51,310 nucleotides of DNA from Acidimicrobiales bacterium (lineage in GTDB: Bacteria; Actinomycetota; Acidimicrobiia; Acidimicrobiales; MedAcidi-G1), in NCBI GenBank assembly GCA_028823445.1, contig JAPKBH010000012.1, forward strand, positions 1-51,310, written 5' to 3'. The first letter of the stretch is position 1. Each line of letters opens with the position of its first letter. Under the pieces are notes generated by a model. That model saw nothing but the letters and a program-made list of their open reading frames with translations, did not search any database and had not been told where the DNA came from. Shown piece after piece: positions 8,601 through 18,138 of the stretch. The position numbers were made by a program, and so were the translations under genes.

Positions 8601-10496
8601 ATGCCTGAACAACACACGCGAAAAATTCTCCAAGATTTTTCTGCATCTTTGCCTGACGATGACGGTACAGACGCCGCCAACGTAGCGCGGGGTTTTCTCG
8701 GAACCAGAGCAGAGCCAATCATTGAACGAGACCAGCCTTCGGCATGGCAACCTGCCGCTTTTGATCTCTCGCGCTCTGACTTCGTAACCGGCGCCGCCCC
8801 TAGCACCGTAAACCCAGCCTTATGGCGACAAGCTGGTTTTAATGCGCAACACGGCCTTTACGAAATCTGTGAAGGTATCTGGCAGGTTCGAGGTTTTGAT
8901 ATTTCAACCATCACTTTTATTGCTGGTGACACCGGTTGGATAATCATTGACCCCTTAACCACCGCGGAAACCGCTCGTGCTGCTTTTGCCTTGGTTACCG
9001 ATCATCTTGGCCAGCGGCCAGTCAAGGCTGTCATCTATACCCACTCCCACGTAGATCACTACGGCGGCATTTTGGGGGTAATAAGCCCCGAACAAGTGGC
9101 CTCTGGGAAAATCCCTATCGTGGCTCCTGAGGGCTTTATGGCCGAGGCGGTCAGTGAAAACATTATCGCCGGGCCCGCTATGGGCCGTCGAGCCGTTTAT
9201 CAGTTCGGTATTTTGTTGCCGTGGGACGAAAAGGGCCATGTTGATACCGGGTTAGGCAAGGGAGCGGCTACCGGGTCCACCGCTTTGGTGCCGCCCAACG
9301 TTGAAATTACTGAAACCGGGCAAGAGTTGACCCTCGATGGCGTGCGGGTGGAGTTTCAACTCACTCCTGAGAGTGAAGCACCAGCAGAGATGCATTTCTA
9401 TTTTCCCGACTTCAAGGCACTGTGCATGGCCGAAAACTGTACGTCCACCATGCACAACGTATTGACCTTGCGGGGTGCTTTAGTGCGTGATGCCCTTATG
9501 TGGAGCCGCTATATAGACGAAGCCCTGGACCGCTGGGGAAAAGAAGCTGATGTAGTTTTTGCCAGCCACGGTTGGCCACATTGGGGCAACGACAACGTGC
9601 AGGGTTACTTGACTCGCCAACGCGACCTCTACCGCTGGACGCACGATCAAGCGGTTCGGTTGCTCAACTTGGGCCACACACCCGATGAGATAGCGGCCCG
9701 GGTAGACATGCCAAAGCGTCTCTGGGAAGACTGGCTGTGCCATGGTTATTACGGCACCATGAGCCACAACGTACGGGCTATTTACCAACGCTATTTGGGG
9801 TGGTACGACGGCCACCCGTCAAGCCTGCACCCCTATGAACCGACCGAAGCAGCTACCCGCTATGTGGAGTTCATGGGAGGCATGGATCGCCTTTTAGAAC
9901 AGGCTCAGGTTTCTTTTGAGCAGGGGGACTACCGCTGGGTTGCTCAGGTGCTTCGCCATGCCGTGTTCGCTGACCCCACTAATCAGGCCGCCCGCGACCT
10001 TCAAGCAGCATCCTTTGAACAATTGGCTTACCAAGCAGAGTCTGGGGTATGGCGCGATGTGTACCTGTCTGGTGCTCAAGAATTGCGGCAAGGCACACTA
10101 GACCTCCCGGTCATTCGCCGTCCTCCAGCCGATGTGGCGAGCGGGCTTTCGGTGCAACAAATCTTTGATTATCTGGCAGTCCAGATCGACGGCCCGGTGG
10201 CCGATGCTTTGGGTTCGCTGCGTATCAACTGGGTATTTTCTGATGATGAGCCAACGGTGCGGATAACCCTCTCCAATGGGACCTTACATGCGGTACCGGG
10301 TCGCCACAATGAACTTCCTGATGCCACCATCACCTGTAGCCGTGCACAACTTGAACGCTTGGTTTCCACTGGCGAGGGGTTGGCCACATTGGTAGACGAA
10401 GGTCAAGCCACCATTGAAGGTGACCAACACCGGGTCTTGGCTTTGTGGGATACTTTCACTGAATTTCCGTTGTTTTTTAACATAATTGAGCCTTAA
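8601..10496 (+). CDS. Alkylsulfatase (SdsA-type, metallo-beta-lactamase fold)
   Basis: A 631-residue class III sulfatase that hydrolyses alkyl sulfate esters. The metal site is intact: H148-x-H150-x-D152-H153 in THSHVDHYGG, E278 in MAENC, H285, and H323 in ASHGWPHWG. A helical dimerisation region follows and the C-terminus (about 505-631) is the SCP2-like domain of this family. Unlike secreted SdsA1 it has no visible signal peptide, so a cytoplasmic location is likely. It follows the acyl-CoA dehydrogenase by two bases, suggesting that released fatty alcohols enter oxidation; this link is inference. A second, degenerate paralogue lies at 43500-45236. Confidence 0.9.
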   Translation: MPEQHTRKILQDFSASLPDDDGTDAANVARGFLGTRAEPIIERDQPSAWQPAAFDLSRSDFVTGAAPSTVNPALWRQAGFNAQHGLYEICEGIWQVRGFDISTITFIAGDTGWIIIDPLTTAETARAAFALVTDHLGQRPVKAVIYTHSHVDHYGGILGVISPEQVASGKIPIVAPEGFMAEAVSENIIAGPAMGRRAVYQFGILLPWDEKGHVDTGLGKGAATGSTALVPPNVEITETGQELTLDGVRVEFQLTPESEAPAEMHFYFPDFKALCMAENCTSTMHNVLTLRGALVRDALMWSRYIDEALDRWGKEADVVFASHGWPHWGNDNVQGYLTRQRDLYRWTHDQAVRLLNLGHTPDEIAARVDMPKRLWEDWLCHGYYGTMSHNVRAIYQRYLGWYDGHPSSLHPYEPTEAATRYVEFMGGMDRLLEQAQVSFEQGDYRWVAQVLRHAVFADPTNQAARDLQAASFEQLAYQAESGVWRDVYLSGAQELRQGTLDLPVIRRPPADVASGLSVQQIFDYLAVQIDGPVADALGSLRINWVFSDDEPTVRITLSNGTLHAVPGRHNELPDATITCSRAQLERLVSTGEGLATLVDEGQATIEGDQHRVLALWDTFTEFPLFFNIIEP

Positions 10497-10536
10497 CCGC
10501 CCGGCAAAGCTTTTTGATCTGTGTCACAATGATCAG

Positions 10537-12240
10537 ATGCGAAGTGTAAAAATCTTTCCTTGGGCGGCCCTACTGATTAGCGTATTACTAGTAGCGGGCT
10601 GTAGCGGCAGCAGCGACACTCAACCACCGACTACCACCTTGGACGTTACCCCAGCGACCACTGCCTCTCCCGTTGAGACCACTGCCCCCATGGCCACCAG
10701 CACCTCCACGACCACGACCACGACCACGACCTTGTCCCCTGCCGAACAGTATTCTCTCCTCCTGGAAAAAGTTTCCACTTGCCAAAAGCAGCCCTACGAG
10801 ATTTCACCGGTCACCGGTCAAGCCGATTGGCCCCATGAATTTCTTTCGGTAAGCACCTCGTGTGAGGTACAAAACCCTGATGACAATTTTGCTCTCTTTA
10901 TGAACGTTTCTTGGTTGCGGGTAGCAGGTACGGGGGTTGATCAAGCCGTTAACGACACGCTTGAAGAACTCGGTATCGGTATGGCGGAAATGTTTCTTGA
11001 GGACACCTTGTCCTTTGCCGGTGATTTTGATCGAGATGCTGGATCACTCCCAGAAATCGGGTGGTCTATCGACGTATCCTTTGACTCGCCTCGCCTGCTA
11101 GGGGTCACCATAACTAGCGGCACCTTTTGGTACGGGCGGGCCGGCTTGGAATACGCTTCACAACAAATACTTTTTGACCTGGCCACCGGCCAACAGTTGT
11201 CCTCTACTGACATTTTCTTGCCGGGTGTGGACTGGGCCGGCCAATTGGCTCCCTTGGTGGCGGCGGCAGTTCTTGAGAAATACCCCGATGCTCAAGACGC
11301 CGGTTGGGACTTAACCGAAGAGTTAGACAACTTTTCACCTACCCCCGAGGGCCTTACCTTTACTTTGTTTGCCCCGCTGTTTCGCTTATTTGAAGACCCA
11401 GTGGTGACCATTGATTGGGCCGAAGTCAGCGACCTCTTAGCCACCGATGGCCCGTTGTCCAATTTCATCGTGGCCCCACCCAATCTTGATGTTTTTACTG
11501 ACGAAATTCTTTCCTGCCGTAACGAAAACCCCGCCATTACTCCAGTAGAACACCAAGCAGGTTGGGCAAATACCTATACCTCAAAGTCCATTTCTTGTAG
11601 CCATCCCAATGAGTGGGGTGGGGTAGATTTTGAGGCTCAATGGGTGCAAGTCGCTGGCCCCTTAGCCAGCCAAACCATCAACGCCGCCATTGAGAGTTAC
11701 CTCAACACCGAACTTGATCGGTACATCGAGTGGGCTATTGAAACTGCTGACTACAACATGACCACCAACTGGACGCCGGGGAGTGGTTCGTTTGCTCATT
11801 GGGGCACCGAGGTCACTATGGACTCCCCTAACTTGGTCAGCGTAGTTATTCGCCACTGGTCTTATTTCTCCGGTGCCGCTAACGGAAACGAGTCGGCTCA
11901 GTCTTTTAACTTCAACGCCGAAACCGGGCAACTCATTACCTTGGAGTCTCTTTTCTCTGCGGATAACGATTGGGTGGACAGCCTCGGCCAGTTAGCTTTT
12001 GACTCCCTTAATTCTGAAGTTGAGGGTATAGAGCCTTTGGAAAACTGGCAAGGGTGGCCGTCGCCCACGGTGTTCGGCCATTTCGCACTTAGCCCCGGTG
12101 GTTTGCAACTCAACTTTGACGAGTACTCGGTGGCCCCGGGCTATCTCGGTGGACTTTCGGTCACCCTCCCCTGGCCCAGCCTTGGTTCGATTATTGACAT
12201 TGGGGGCCCTATGGGGTACCTCTACCCCATGGTTGACTAA
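10537..12240 (+). CDS. Lipoprotein with two tandem RsiV/DUF3298-like domains
   Basis: A 567-residue predicted lipoprotein. The start is taken at the ATG that begins a typical signal peptide ending in lipobox LVAGC (C22); a TTG further upstream would run inside the sulfatase gene and add a tail unlike a signal peptide. A Thr/Pro linker (about 30-68) leads to two homologous halves (about 77-305 and 322-565). Each begins with a Cys pair (C82/C109; C327/C354), continues with W-x-Q/R-VAG, and contains the DUF3298 hallmarks F-D/N-x-x-TGQ, a D-W segment, and T/S-PEGL or SPGGL with a following F or L core. RsiV-like domains bind lysozyme or sense envelope stress in other bacteria; that role is not established here. 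No sigma factor is adjacent. Confidence 0.75.
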   Translation: MRSVKIFPWAALLISVLLVAGCSGSSDTQPPTTTLDVTPATTASPVETTAPMATSTSTTTTTTTTLSPAEQYSLLLEKVSTCQKQPYEISPVTGQADWPHEFLSVSTSCEVQNPDDNFALFMNVSWLRVAGTGVDQAVNDTLEELGIGMAEMFLEDTLSFAGDFDRDAGSLPEIGWSIDVSFDSPRLLGVTITSGTFWYGRAGLEYASQQILFDLATGQQLSSTDIFLPGVDWAGQLAPLVAAAVLEKYPDAQDAGWDLTEELDNFSPTPEGLTFTLFAPLFRLFEDPVVTIDWAEVSDLLATDGPLSNFIVAPPNLDVFTDEILSCRNENPAITPVEHQAGWANTYTSKSISCSHPNEWGGVDFEAQWVQVAGPLASQTINAAIESYLNTELDRYIEWAIETADYNMTTNWTPGSGSFAHWGTEVTMDSPNLVSVVIRHWSYFSGAANGNESAQSFNFNAETGQLITLESLFSADNDWVDSLGQLAFDSLNSEVEGIEPLENWQGWPSPTVFGHFALSPGGLQLNFDEYSVAPGYLGGLSVTLPWPSLGSIIDIGGPMGYLYPMVD

Positions 12241-13418
12241 TCGTCCAAGAGTTCTTGGCGAATTTCTTCGCCGTGTTGATCATTAACGGGCGGTGGGCGG
12301 CGCACGGCCGGTGGAGTAGCCGAGAGTTTGAGTGGTGATCGCACCGAACGAAACTCACTATCTTGATTGGTCAAGGTGGTTATTGGGTCAAGTCCCAAAG
12401 CCTGGGCCGCAATAAAGGCTTGGCGCACATTGTTAATAGGGCCGGCGGGGATCCCTGCTTCTTGGAGCAAGGCAACCCAGTGCTTCACGGTGTTGGTTGC
12501 CAACACGCCGTTTACCTCTTCGGCTAGTTCTTCTACGTTGGCTACTCGGGCTTCATTGTTGGCAAAACGGGGGTCGATTTTCCAAGCCTGGCGATCAAGT
12601 GCTGCGCAGAGACGCTCCCACAAAACAGGGCTGGCCGCTGCTACCACCACCGGCCCATCGGCGGCTTGGTAGGGCTCGTAGGGAGCGATGGAAGGGTGAC
12701 GGTTTCCGTGACGGCCCGGGTCTACGTCGGCAACCACATGAGCGGACCCTACGTTTAGTAAACCGGCTAACGCTGACTGCATGAGCGACACCTCGACGTG
12801 TTGGCCGAGTCCGGTGCGGTGGCGTTCTTCTACGGCGGCCAAAATACCTACGGCGGCGTACAGGCCGGTGAGTTGGTCCACCATGGCAGACCCAATTTTT
12901 GAAGGCTCACCGTCTACTTCGCCGGTGATGTGCATGATCCCGCTCATGGCTTGAATCAAAAAATCGTAGCCGGCGAGGTCGGCCCCAGCCCCGGTGCTTC
13001 CGAAACCGGTGACCGAACAGGTAATAACACCGGGATGAACCTTGGCCAGTTTTTCGCGATCTAAGCCAAATCGTTCCATAGTGCCGGTTCGAAAATTATC
13101 TACCACCACGTCGGCGCTTTGGCAGATTTGTCGAGCTACCTGCAGATCTTGTTCTTGACGTAGGTCTAAAGAAATGGAGCGTTTGTTTCGGTTTAAGCCT
13201 AAGTAGTAGGTGCTCGTTGCGGCCTCGCCTTCACCCCACCATGGCGGCCCCCAAGTGCGGGTGTCGTCACCCATGCCAGGTTGTTCGATCTTTATTACGT
13301 CGGCCCCTAAGTCGCCCAGCACCATGGTGGCCAACGGGGCGGCCAACACGCGGGAGAAGTCGGCTATACGTAGGGCCCCTAAGGCTCCTTGGCTGGATCG
13401 GTCGGAATGGTCGGGCAT
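12237..13418 (-). CDS. Family III CoA-transferase (CaiB/BaiF)
   Basis: A 393-residue cytoplasmic enzyme that moves CoA between carboxylic acids. The N-terminal Rossmann-like segment LRIADFSRVLAAPLATMVLG (16-35), the GADVIKIEQPG motif (38-48) and the catalytic aspartate D152 in AGYDFLIQAMSG are all present, as is the C-terminal AGIPAGPINN. I placed the start at the ATG giving MPDHSDRSS; a longer open frame would run back into the putA gene and adds nothing family-like. It lies 43 bases downstream of putA and shares a 4-base convergent stop overlap with the lipoprotein gene. The substrate is unknown. Confidence 0.85.
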   Translation of the reverse strand: MPDHSDRSSQGALGALRIADFSRVLAAPLATMVLGDLGADVIKIEQPGMGDDTRTWGPPWWGEGEAATSTYYLGLNRNKRSISLDLRQEQDLQVARQICQSADVVVDNFRTGTMERFGLDREKLAKVHPGVITCSVTGFGSTGAGADLAGYDFLIQAMSGIMHITGEVDGEPSKIGSAMVDQLTGLYAAVGILAAVEERHRTGLGQHVEVSLMQSALAGLLNVGSAHVVADVDPGRHGNRHPSIAPYEPYQAADGPVVVAAASPVLWERLCAALDRQAWKIDPRFANNEARVANVEELAEEVNGVLATNTVKHWVALLQEAGIPAGPINNVRQAFIAAQALGLDPITTLTNQDSEFRSVRSPLKLSATPPAVRRPPPVNDQHGEEIRQELLDD

Positions 13419-13461
13419 GGGTCCAGTCTGGCCGCCCAATGCCCGATACACCAACCAGTGT

Positions 13462-16400
13462 TTATTCGTTGCTGGCGGAAATGAGGTTTCCGAAGCGGTG
13501 CAGGGTGCGACTAATGGCTTGCTCGCGTAGGTACCACCGCAGTTCAAGTCGACCGCTGGCCGTAACTGGTGCATCAATAATGTTGATTTCGGCGGCTTGA
13601 GCGGCTTGTCTTATTTTCGGGCTGACTGGGCCAATTATTCGCAACCGTCCAAAGCGGTGGCCGGCCAAGAGGTCAGCGAATTCTTGATCGCTAGTTTGGT
13701 CGCCGTGGCTTAGGTGGGGGGTTACGCCACAGCGTTCCGTGGCGGCCAGTATCCGGTCGATAATCGTTTGTTTTGTTCCTGCAGCAATGCGAATCAACAC
13801 ATCGGGGTGCGGAAGGTAGCGCAGGATGTTGGCTTCACAAAATAGCCCGGTCGGGTCATGGTCAATGCGGTAATGCTGTTCCCACCATTTTTGATCGTCG
13901 TCGGGGGCGGCGCTGAGGTCGCTGGCATCGATGGGCTGCCAGGTGCCGAGTTGCAGCAGGTAATCGGTGCCCCCGGCTTTGGCTCCGAGGCCGATGGCTG
14001 AGCGTTTCCATCCACCAAAGGGTTGCCGGTTGACGATGGCTCCGGTGATGACCCGGTTGACGTAGGCGTTCCCGACTTCTACTTGGTTGAGCCATTGCTC
14101 AATTTCGGTGGGGTCTAGGGAGTGGATGCCGCCGGTGAGTCCGTAGTCAACATCGTTTTGCCAACTTATGGCTTCTCCAAGGTCTGTGGCGGCCATGAGG
14201 CCCAGCACGGGCCCGAAGCATTCGGTTTGGTGAAATGCCGACCCTGGGGTGACGCCTGTTTTTATACCGGGGGTCCAGCGGCGGCCTTCATTGTCGAGCG
14301 CTGTGGGTTGAAGTAACCATTTTTCCCCGGGAGCCAGAGTGGTGAGGGCTTTTAAGAGCTTGCCTTGGGCTGGGGCAATGAGTGGGGCGAAGGTGGTGGC
14401 TGGGTCGTGCGCTGGGCCCAGCACTAACGACGCCGCTGCATCAACGATTTGACGCAAGAATCGCTGGTCGGTGGCTACCGACCCCACCAAAATACCTAAA
14501 CTGGCTGCCGAACATTTTTGGCCTTGGTGGCTAAAGGCCGAGCGCACGAGGTCGGCGGCGGCCAGGTCGAGGTCGGCTTGCGGGGTGACGATGAGGGCAT
14601 TTTTTCCGCTGGTTTCGGCGAAGAGTTTTATTTCTGGTTTCCATGAGCGAAATAACTCTGCGGTTTCTGCTCCTCCGGTCAGGACCACTCCGTCGACTGT
14701 GGTGACTAAATGTTGCCCTACCTGATCGTCGGGGGTGCGTACGAATTGCAGTAGTTCTTTGGGCACTCCGGCGGCCCAGCAGGCTTCGGCGATCACCTCG
14801 GCGCAGCGAGGGGTTTCAGGTGCTGGTTTAAAGATCACTCCGTTTCCGGCGGCCAAGGCCGCCAGCACTCCGCCGGTGGGGATGGCTACCGGGAAGTTCC
14901 AGGGAGGGATGACCGCTATTACCCCTAGAGGGGTAAAGCGAGCGTGGTCTGTTTGTTCTAGTTCGCTACTTTGTTGGGCGTACCAGCGCACAAAGTCAAT
15001 GGCTTCGCTTATTTCTCCGTCGGCTTCGGCTCTGGTTTTTTCTGCTTCGTGGGCCATGGTGACCATGAGTTCTGCGTGGCGGGCCAACAGTTCGTCGGCT
15101 ACCTTTCTCAATATGTTTTGGCGTTCTTTAAGCGGTCGCTGCGCCCATGCTTTTTGTGCATTTTTAGCTGAGGCCACCACTGCGCTTATTTGTTCCAAAG
15201 AGGTAGTGACCGGGGCTTGTACTGGTTGAGGTTGTTGGTCTTCTAGTTGCTGCAACCATTTTTGGGTGGTTGGCATGGCTGGGTCAAGGTCGGGTTGGTT
15301 AACGAATGCGTTACCTTCTGTTGACGTTGGAATGGCATCCCGCCGAGGAACAGAACCCACTTCGTGGCGGTGGTTGACGGCTTGGCGGAAAAGTTGCGCT
15401 TGTTGAGCAAACTCGGGGCTTTTCGGGTGAAGAGTAAATAAGTGCCGTAAAAAGTTGTCGGCTGAGGCGTTTTCTTCGAGGCGTCGAAAGAGGTAACTGA
15501 TGGCTACGTCAAAATCTGTTTTGCCCACTACTGGGGTATAGAGCAGTAGCCCATCGGTATCGCTTTGTACTTGCCGGGCTTGAGCGGGGGCCATGCCTTG
15601 GAGCATTTCGAACTCTATGCGGTGGGCGACTTGCCGTTCTTGAGCCAGCAGGTGGGCCCAAGCCACATCAAACAAATTGTGGCTGGCTAAACCTACGCGC
15701 ACAGCATTAAGCCGCTCGGGGTGAAATACCCAATCCACACATCGTTTGTAGTTGGCGTCTACTTCTGCTTTGCTGGCGTAGGGGGCGGGTTGCCAACCGT
15801 GGAGCGCTGCTTCGACTTTTTCCATGGCCAAGTTGGCCCCTTTTACGAGGCGTATCTTTATGTCGCCGCCGCCGTTTTCTTTTCGTTGGGTGGCCCAGGT
15901 GGTGAGGTTTTGCAATACGGCGTAGGTGTCGGGTAGGTAAGCCTGCAAAACTATGCCGGCGTCAAGGGAACGTAATTCTGGTTCAACGAGCAGTTCGGTA
16001 AAGGCTCTAACCGTGAGATGTAGGTCGCGGTATTCTTCCATGTCAAGATTGATAAAAGTGGGCGGTTGCGAGGCGGCGGCTTGGCGGTATATCTCTCGTA
16101 GTTGGGCTTTGACGCGCCCCAGGGTGTGGTCAAAAGCCCAAAGGTTTATTTGACTGGTGACCGATGAAACTTTGATGGAGACGTAGTTGACTTCGGGGTC
16201 GTTGATGAGGTCAATGGTTTGTTGGTAACGGTGGGTGGCTTCTTGGTTACCGAGTACCGCTTCTCCTAACAAGTTGACGTTGCAGGCATACCCTTCTGCG
16301 CTGCGGGCTTCAAGGTGGGCACGCATGGCTTCTGGTTCGGCGTCTACCACGAGGTGGCCGACCAAACTTCGCATGCGTAGCCGGGCGAGCGGCAAAACTA

Positions 16401-16728
16401 TTCCCGGGAGGTGTGGTGCCAGCCGTGCCCCTATTTGGAGAAGTAACCGGTCGACCGGGCTCAGGAACTTGGGGAGTTTTTGTTCGGCTACTAACCGTTG
16501 GAGTTGCCGGGCTGCTGCTTTGTTGCTCCGGTGACGAGCCACTCGGTCGACGAAACGCATGGTGAAGGCCACCCCTTCGGCGTCTTCAATCAGCGTGGCG
16601 AGACGGGCGTTAAGTTTTTGTTCGCTTTTTGTTTCGCTTTTTTGTGCTGCGGTAAGCCACTGGGCGACTAGTTCTACAGCCTGACCGGTAAGCGGGTCAA
16701 TGCTCTGGGGCGAACGTTTTTCTTCCAT
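13462..16728 (-). CDS. putA: Bifunctional proline dehydrogenase / pyrroline-5-carboxylate dehydrogenase
   Basis: A 1088-residue enzyme that oxidises proline to glutamate in two steps. The PRODH half has RLVKGAN, YASKAEVDANYKR, EFEMLQGM and the substrate-pocket stretch YLFRRLEENASADNF. The aldehyde dehydrogenase half has PPWNFPVAIPTGG, catalytic Glu in ETSGKNA and catalytic Cys in GQKCSAA. A degenerate ALDH-like C-terminal domain follows, as in long PutAs. There is no N-terminal ribbon-helix-helix domain, so it is not an autogenous repressor. I chose the ATG giving MEEKRSPQS; an upstream TTG would overlap the divergent regulator gene. A PAS-AraC gene is divergently placed 52 bases away and probably controls it. 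Confidence 0.92.
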   Translation of the reverse strand: MEEKRSPQSIDPLTGQAVELVAQWLTAAQKSETKSEQKLNARLATLIEDAEGVAFTMRFVDRVARHRSNKAAARQLQRLVAEQKLPKFLSPVDRLLLQIGARLAPHLPGIVLPLARLRMRSLVGHLVVDAEPEAMRAHLEARSAEGYACNVNLLGEAVLGNQEATHRYQQTIDLINDPEVNYVSIKVSSVTSQINLWAFDHTLGRVKAQLREIYRQAAASQPPTFINLDMEEYRDLHLTVRAFTELLVEPELRSLDAGIVLQAYLPDTYAVLQNLTTWATQRKENGGGDIKIRLVKGANLAMEKVEAALHGWQPAPYASKAEVDANYKRCVDWVFHPERLNAVRVGLASHNLFDVAWAHLLAQERQVAHRIEFEMLQGMAPAQARQVQSDTDGLLLYTPVVGKTDFDVAISYLFRRLEENASADNFLRHLFTLHPKSPEFAQQAQLFRQAVNHRHEVGSVPRRDAIPTSTEGNAFVNQPDLDPAMPTTQKWLQQLEDQQPQPVQAPVTTSLEQISAVVASAKNAQKAWAQRPLKERQNILRKVADELLARHAELMVTMAHEAEKTRAEADGEISEAIDFVRWYAQQSSELEQTDHARFTPLGVIAVIPPWNFPVAIPTGGVLAALAAGNGVIFKPAPETPRCAEVIAEACWAAGVPKELLQFVRTPDDQVGQHLVTTVDGVVLTGGAETAELFRSWKPEIKLFAETSGKNALIVTPQADLDLAAADLVRSAFSHQGQKCSAASLGILVGSVATDQRFLRQIVDAAASLVLGPAHDPATTFAPLIAPAQGKLLKALTTLAPGEKWLLQPTALDNEGRRWTPGIKTGVTPGSAFHQTECFGPVLGLMAATDLGEAISWQNDVDYGLTGGIHSLDPTEIEQWLNQVEVGNAYVNRVITGAIVNRQPFGGWKRSAIGLGAKAGGTDYLLQLGTWQPIDASDLSAAPDDDQKWWEQHYRIDHDPTGLFCEANILRYLPHPDVLIRIAAGTKQTIIDRILAATERCGVTPHLSHGDQTSDQEFADLLAGHRFGRLRIIGPVSPKIRQAAQAAEINIIDAPVTASGRLELRWYLREQAISRTLHRFGNLISASNE

Positions 16729-16780
16729 TTGGTAAGTCTGCTGAAATAACTTGCTGGGGTCTTGTACGATTTCCCTTGTT
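16729..16780. promoter_or_regulatory. Divergent putA / PAS-AraC promoter region
   Basis: Only 52 bases separate the chosen starts of putA and the AraC-type gene, so the promoters must overlap each other or lie partly within the coding starts. Neither gene has a clear Shine-Dalgarno sequence, which would suit leaderless transcripts. No strong palindrome is visible. Confidence 0.4.
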
Positions 16781-17515
16781 ATGACGGAAAAATTAAACAA
16801 TCAGTCGCTTTTTTCTCCTGGGTCTACTTCTGCTTTGGTTGAATTGTTTGATGCACTCCCCCATGTCATGTTTTGCATGAAGGGGGCCGACGATCGCTAC
16901 TTGGCCGTTAACGATGCTTTTGTTCGACGTTCGGGCCGGGCGTCCAAGCGTGAAGTTATTGGGGCGCGAGCGGTTGATCTTTTTCCTCGCGAGTTGGCCG
17001 AGCGTTACGAAGAGCAAGATGCACATGTTTTGGCTACCGGCGAGCCGCTGCGTAACGAGTTGGAGTTGATTCGCCGTCCGGATGGTTCGTTCGGCTGGTA
17101 TCTCACCGTCAAGTTGCCGGTGATGGAGGGTTCTCAAGTTTCTGCTTTGGTGAGCGTCAGCCGTGATTTGGCGACGCCCAGCGAAGAGAGTATTTCTTTT
17201 GAGTCGCTCACTCGGGTGGTTGAGTTGGTTCAGCAACGGTTGGCGACGCCGCTGCGGGTGGCTGATTTAGCGGAGGCTGCGGGCTGTTCAGAAAAGCAGT
17301 TAGAGCGACGTATGAAAAAAGTATTTGGTCTGAGCGCTACGCAATATGTGTTACGGGTTCGGGTTGACCGGGCCACCTCGTTGTTGTTGAACTCGGCGGA
17401 ACCCATTGCTTCGGTTGCTGTTTCTTGTGGCTTCTATGACCAAGCCAGTTTTACCCGTCAGTTTGGTCGTTTAGCCGGTGAAACGCCGGCCCGTTTTCGA
17501 GCGTTGTCTGCTTAA
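16781..17515 (+). CDS. PAS-domain AraC-family transcriptional regulator
   Basis: A 244-residue regulator. A PAS domain spans about 20-130 (LPHVMFCMKGADDRYLAVND, then RRPDGSFGWYLTVKLPV), and a two-helix-turn-helix AraC DNA-binding domain covers about 150-240, with VADLAEAAGCSEKQLERRMK as the first HTH and the second HTH ending at GFYDQASFTRQFGRLAGETP. PAS domains bind small ligands or cofactors; the ligand here is unknown. Divergent placement from putA suggests it activates proline catabolism in response to an internal signal, which is inference. Its stop overlaps the convergent GNAT gene by four bases. The ATG is preferred over a TTG ten codons upstream. Confidence 0.88.
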   Translation: MTEKLNNQSLFSPGSTSALVELFDALPHVMFCMKGADDRYLAVNDAFVRRSGRASKREVIGARAVDLFPRELAERYEEQDAHVLATGEPLRNELELIRRPDGSFGWYLTVKLPVMEGSQVSALVSVSRDLATPSEESISFESLTRVVELVQQRLATPLRVADLAEAAGCSEKQLERRMKKVFGLSATQYVLRVRVDRATSLLLNSAEPIASVAVSCGFYDQASFTRQFGRLAGETPARFRALSA

Positions 17516-18138
17516 GGCTGGTAGTCGGGGTTGTCCCACACGATGAGCACGGCGTTGTTTCCTACTGTGGGGTCGTCGAGGTAGCCGGGTATAGCTCCAC
17601 GGGCTTGAAAACCGTTGGCGATTTGAAAGCTGAGGGTTGGGTCGTGGAGGTTGCCGGCTACCACTCGGTCAATGTATTGGTCGGCGGTCATTTCGTTTAG
17701 GTGTTTGGCGTAGCCGGGGATTACCCCACCGGCCACCATGCCTTTTTTGTTTAGCGTGCGTACTACTTCTTTGCGTAGTTCGTAAAGACGATTGCCGATG
17801 CCTCGTTTTCGGTATTGCGGGTTGACGGCGATAGTTACCCCGTAATACCAGTCGCCGTCCGGGTTGTGGTTGCCGCAGTCTTCTTCGCCGGTCAGGTCAT
17901 CTAACGAGTGGCTGGTGTCTTCGAAGTCAAAGTCCAGCAAAATGCCGAGGCCGAAACCGACTGGGGTATCGCCGTCGAGGGCCACGAAGCCGCCTTCGGG
18001 AAACACCCGGCAGTAGGCCTCCATATCACGCAGGCTCAGCAGGTCTTCAATGTCAATACTGGCGAACACCGTGTGTTCTATTTCGGTGAGTTGTTCGGCC
18101 CACTTGGGGTGAAGATTGGTGTAGGTGAGGTCAGCCAT
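17512..18138 (-). CDS. GNAT-family N-acetyltransferase
   Basis: A 208-residue protein with a GNAT fold. The acetyl-CoA pyrophosphate loop is visible as VNPQYRKRGIGNRLYELR, following a YYGVTIAV beta strand, and an N-terminal FVALDGDTPVGFGLG strand-turn is typical. The chosen ATG lies inside the last codons of the upstream C45 gene (8-base overlap), implying translational coupling; an upstream extension would overlap that gene further. The substrate is not identifiable. A joint role with the C45 acyltransferase-like enzyme, such as acylating and deacylating one metabolite, is plausible but unproven. Confidence 0.82.
   Translation of the reverse strand: MADLTYTNLHPKWAEQLTEIEHTVFASIDIEDLLSLRDMEAYCRVFPEGGFVALDGDTPVGFGLGILLDFDFEDTSHSLDDLTGEEDCGNHNPDGDWYYGVTIAVNPQYRKRGIGNRLYELRKEVVRTLNKKGMVAGGVIPGYAKHLNEMTADQYIDRVVAGNLHDPTLSFQIANGFQARGAIPGYLDDPTVGNNAVLIVWDNPDYQP

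Noticed and set aside
10486-10536. Upstream TTG start for the lipoprotein gene
   Set aside because: It would run inside the sulfatase gene and place a non-signal sequence ahead of a clear lipoprotein signal peptide starting at 10537.
13419-13577. N-terminal extension of the CoA-transferase
   Set aside because: It overlaps the end of putA in another frame and has no family-like residues.
16729-16800. TTG starts making putA and the AraC gene overlap
   Set aside because: Both have ATG starts at better places, leaving a normal divergent gap.
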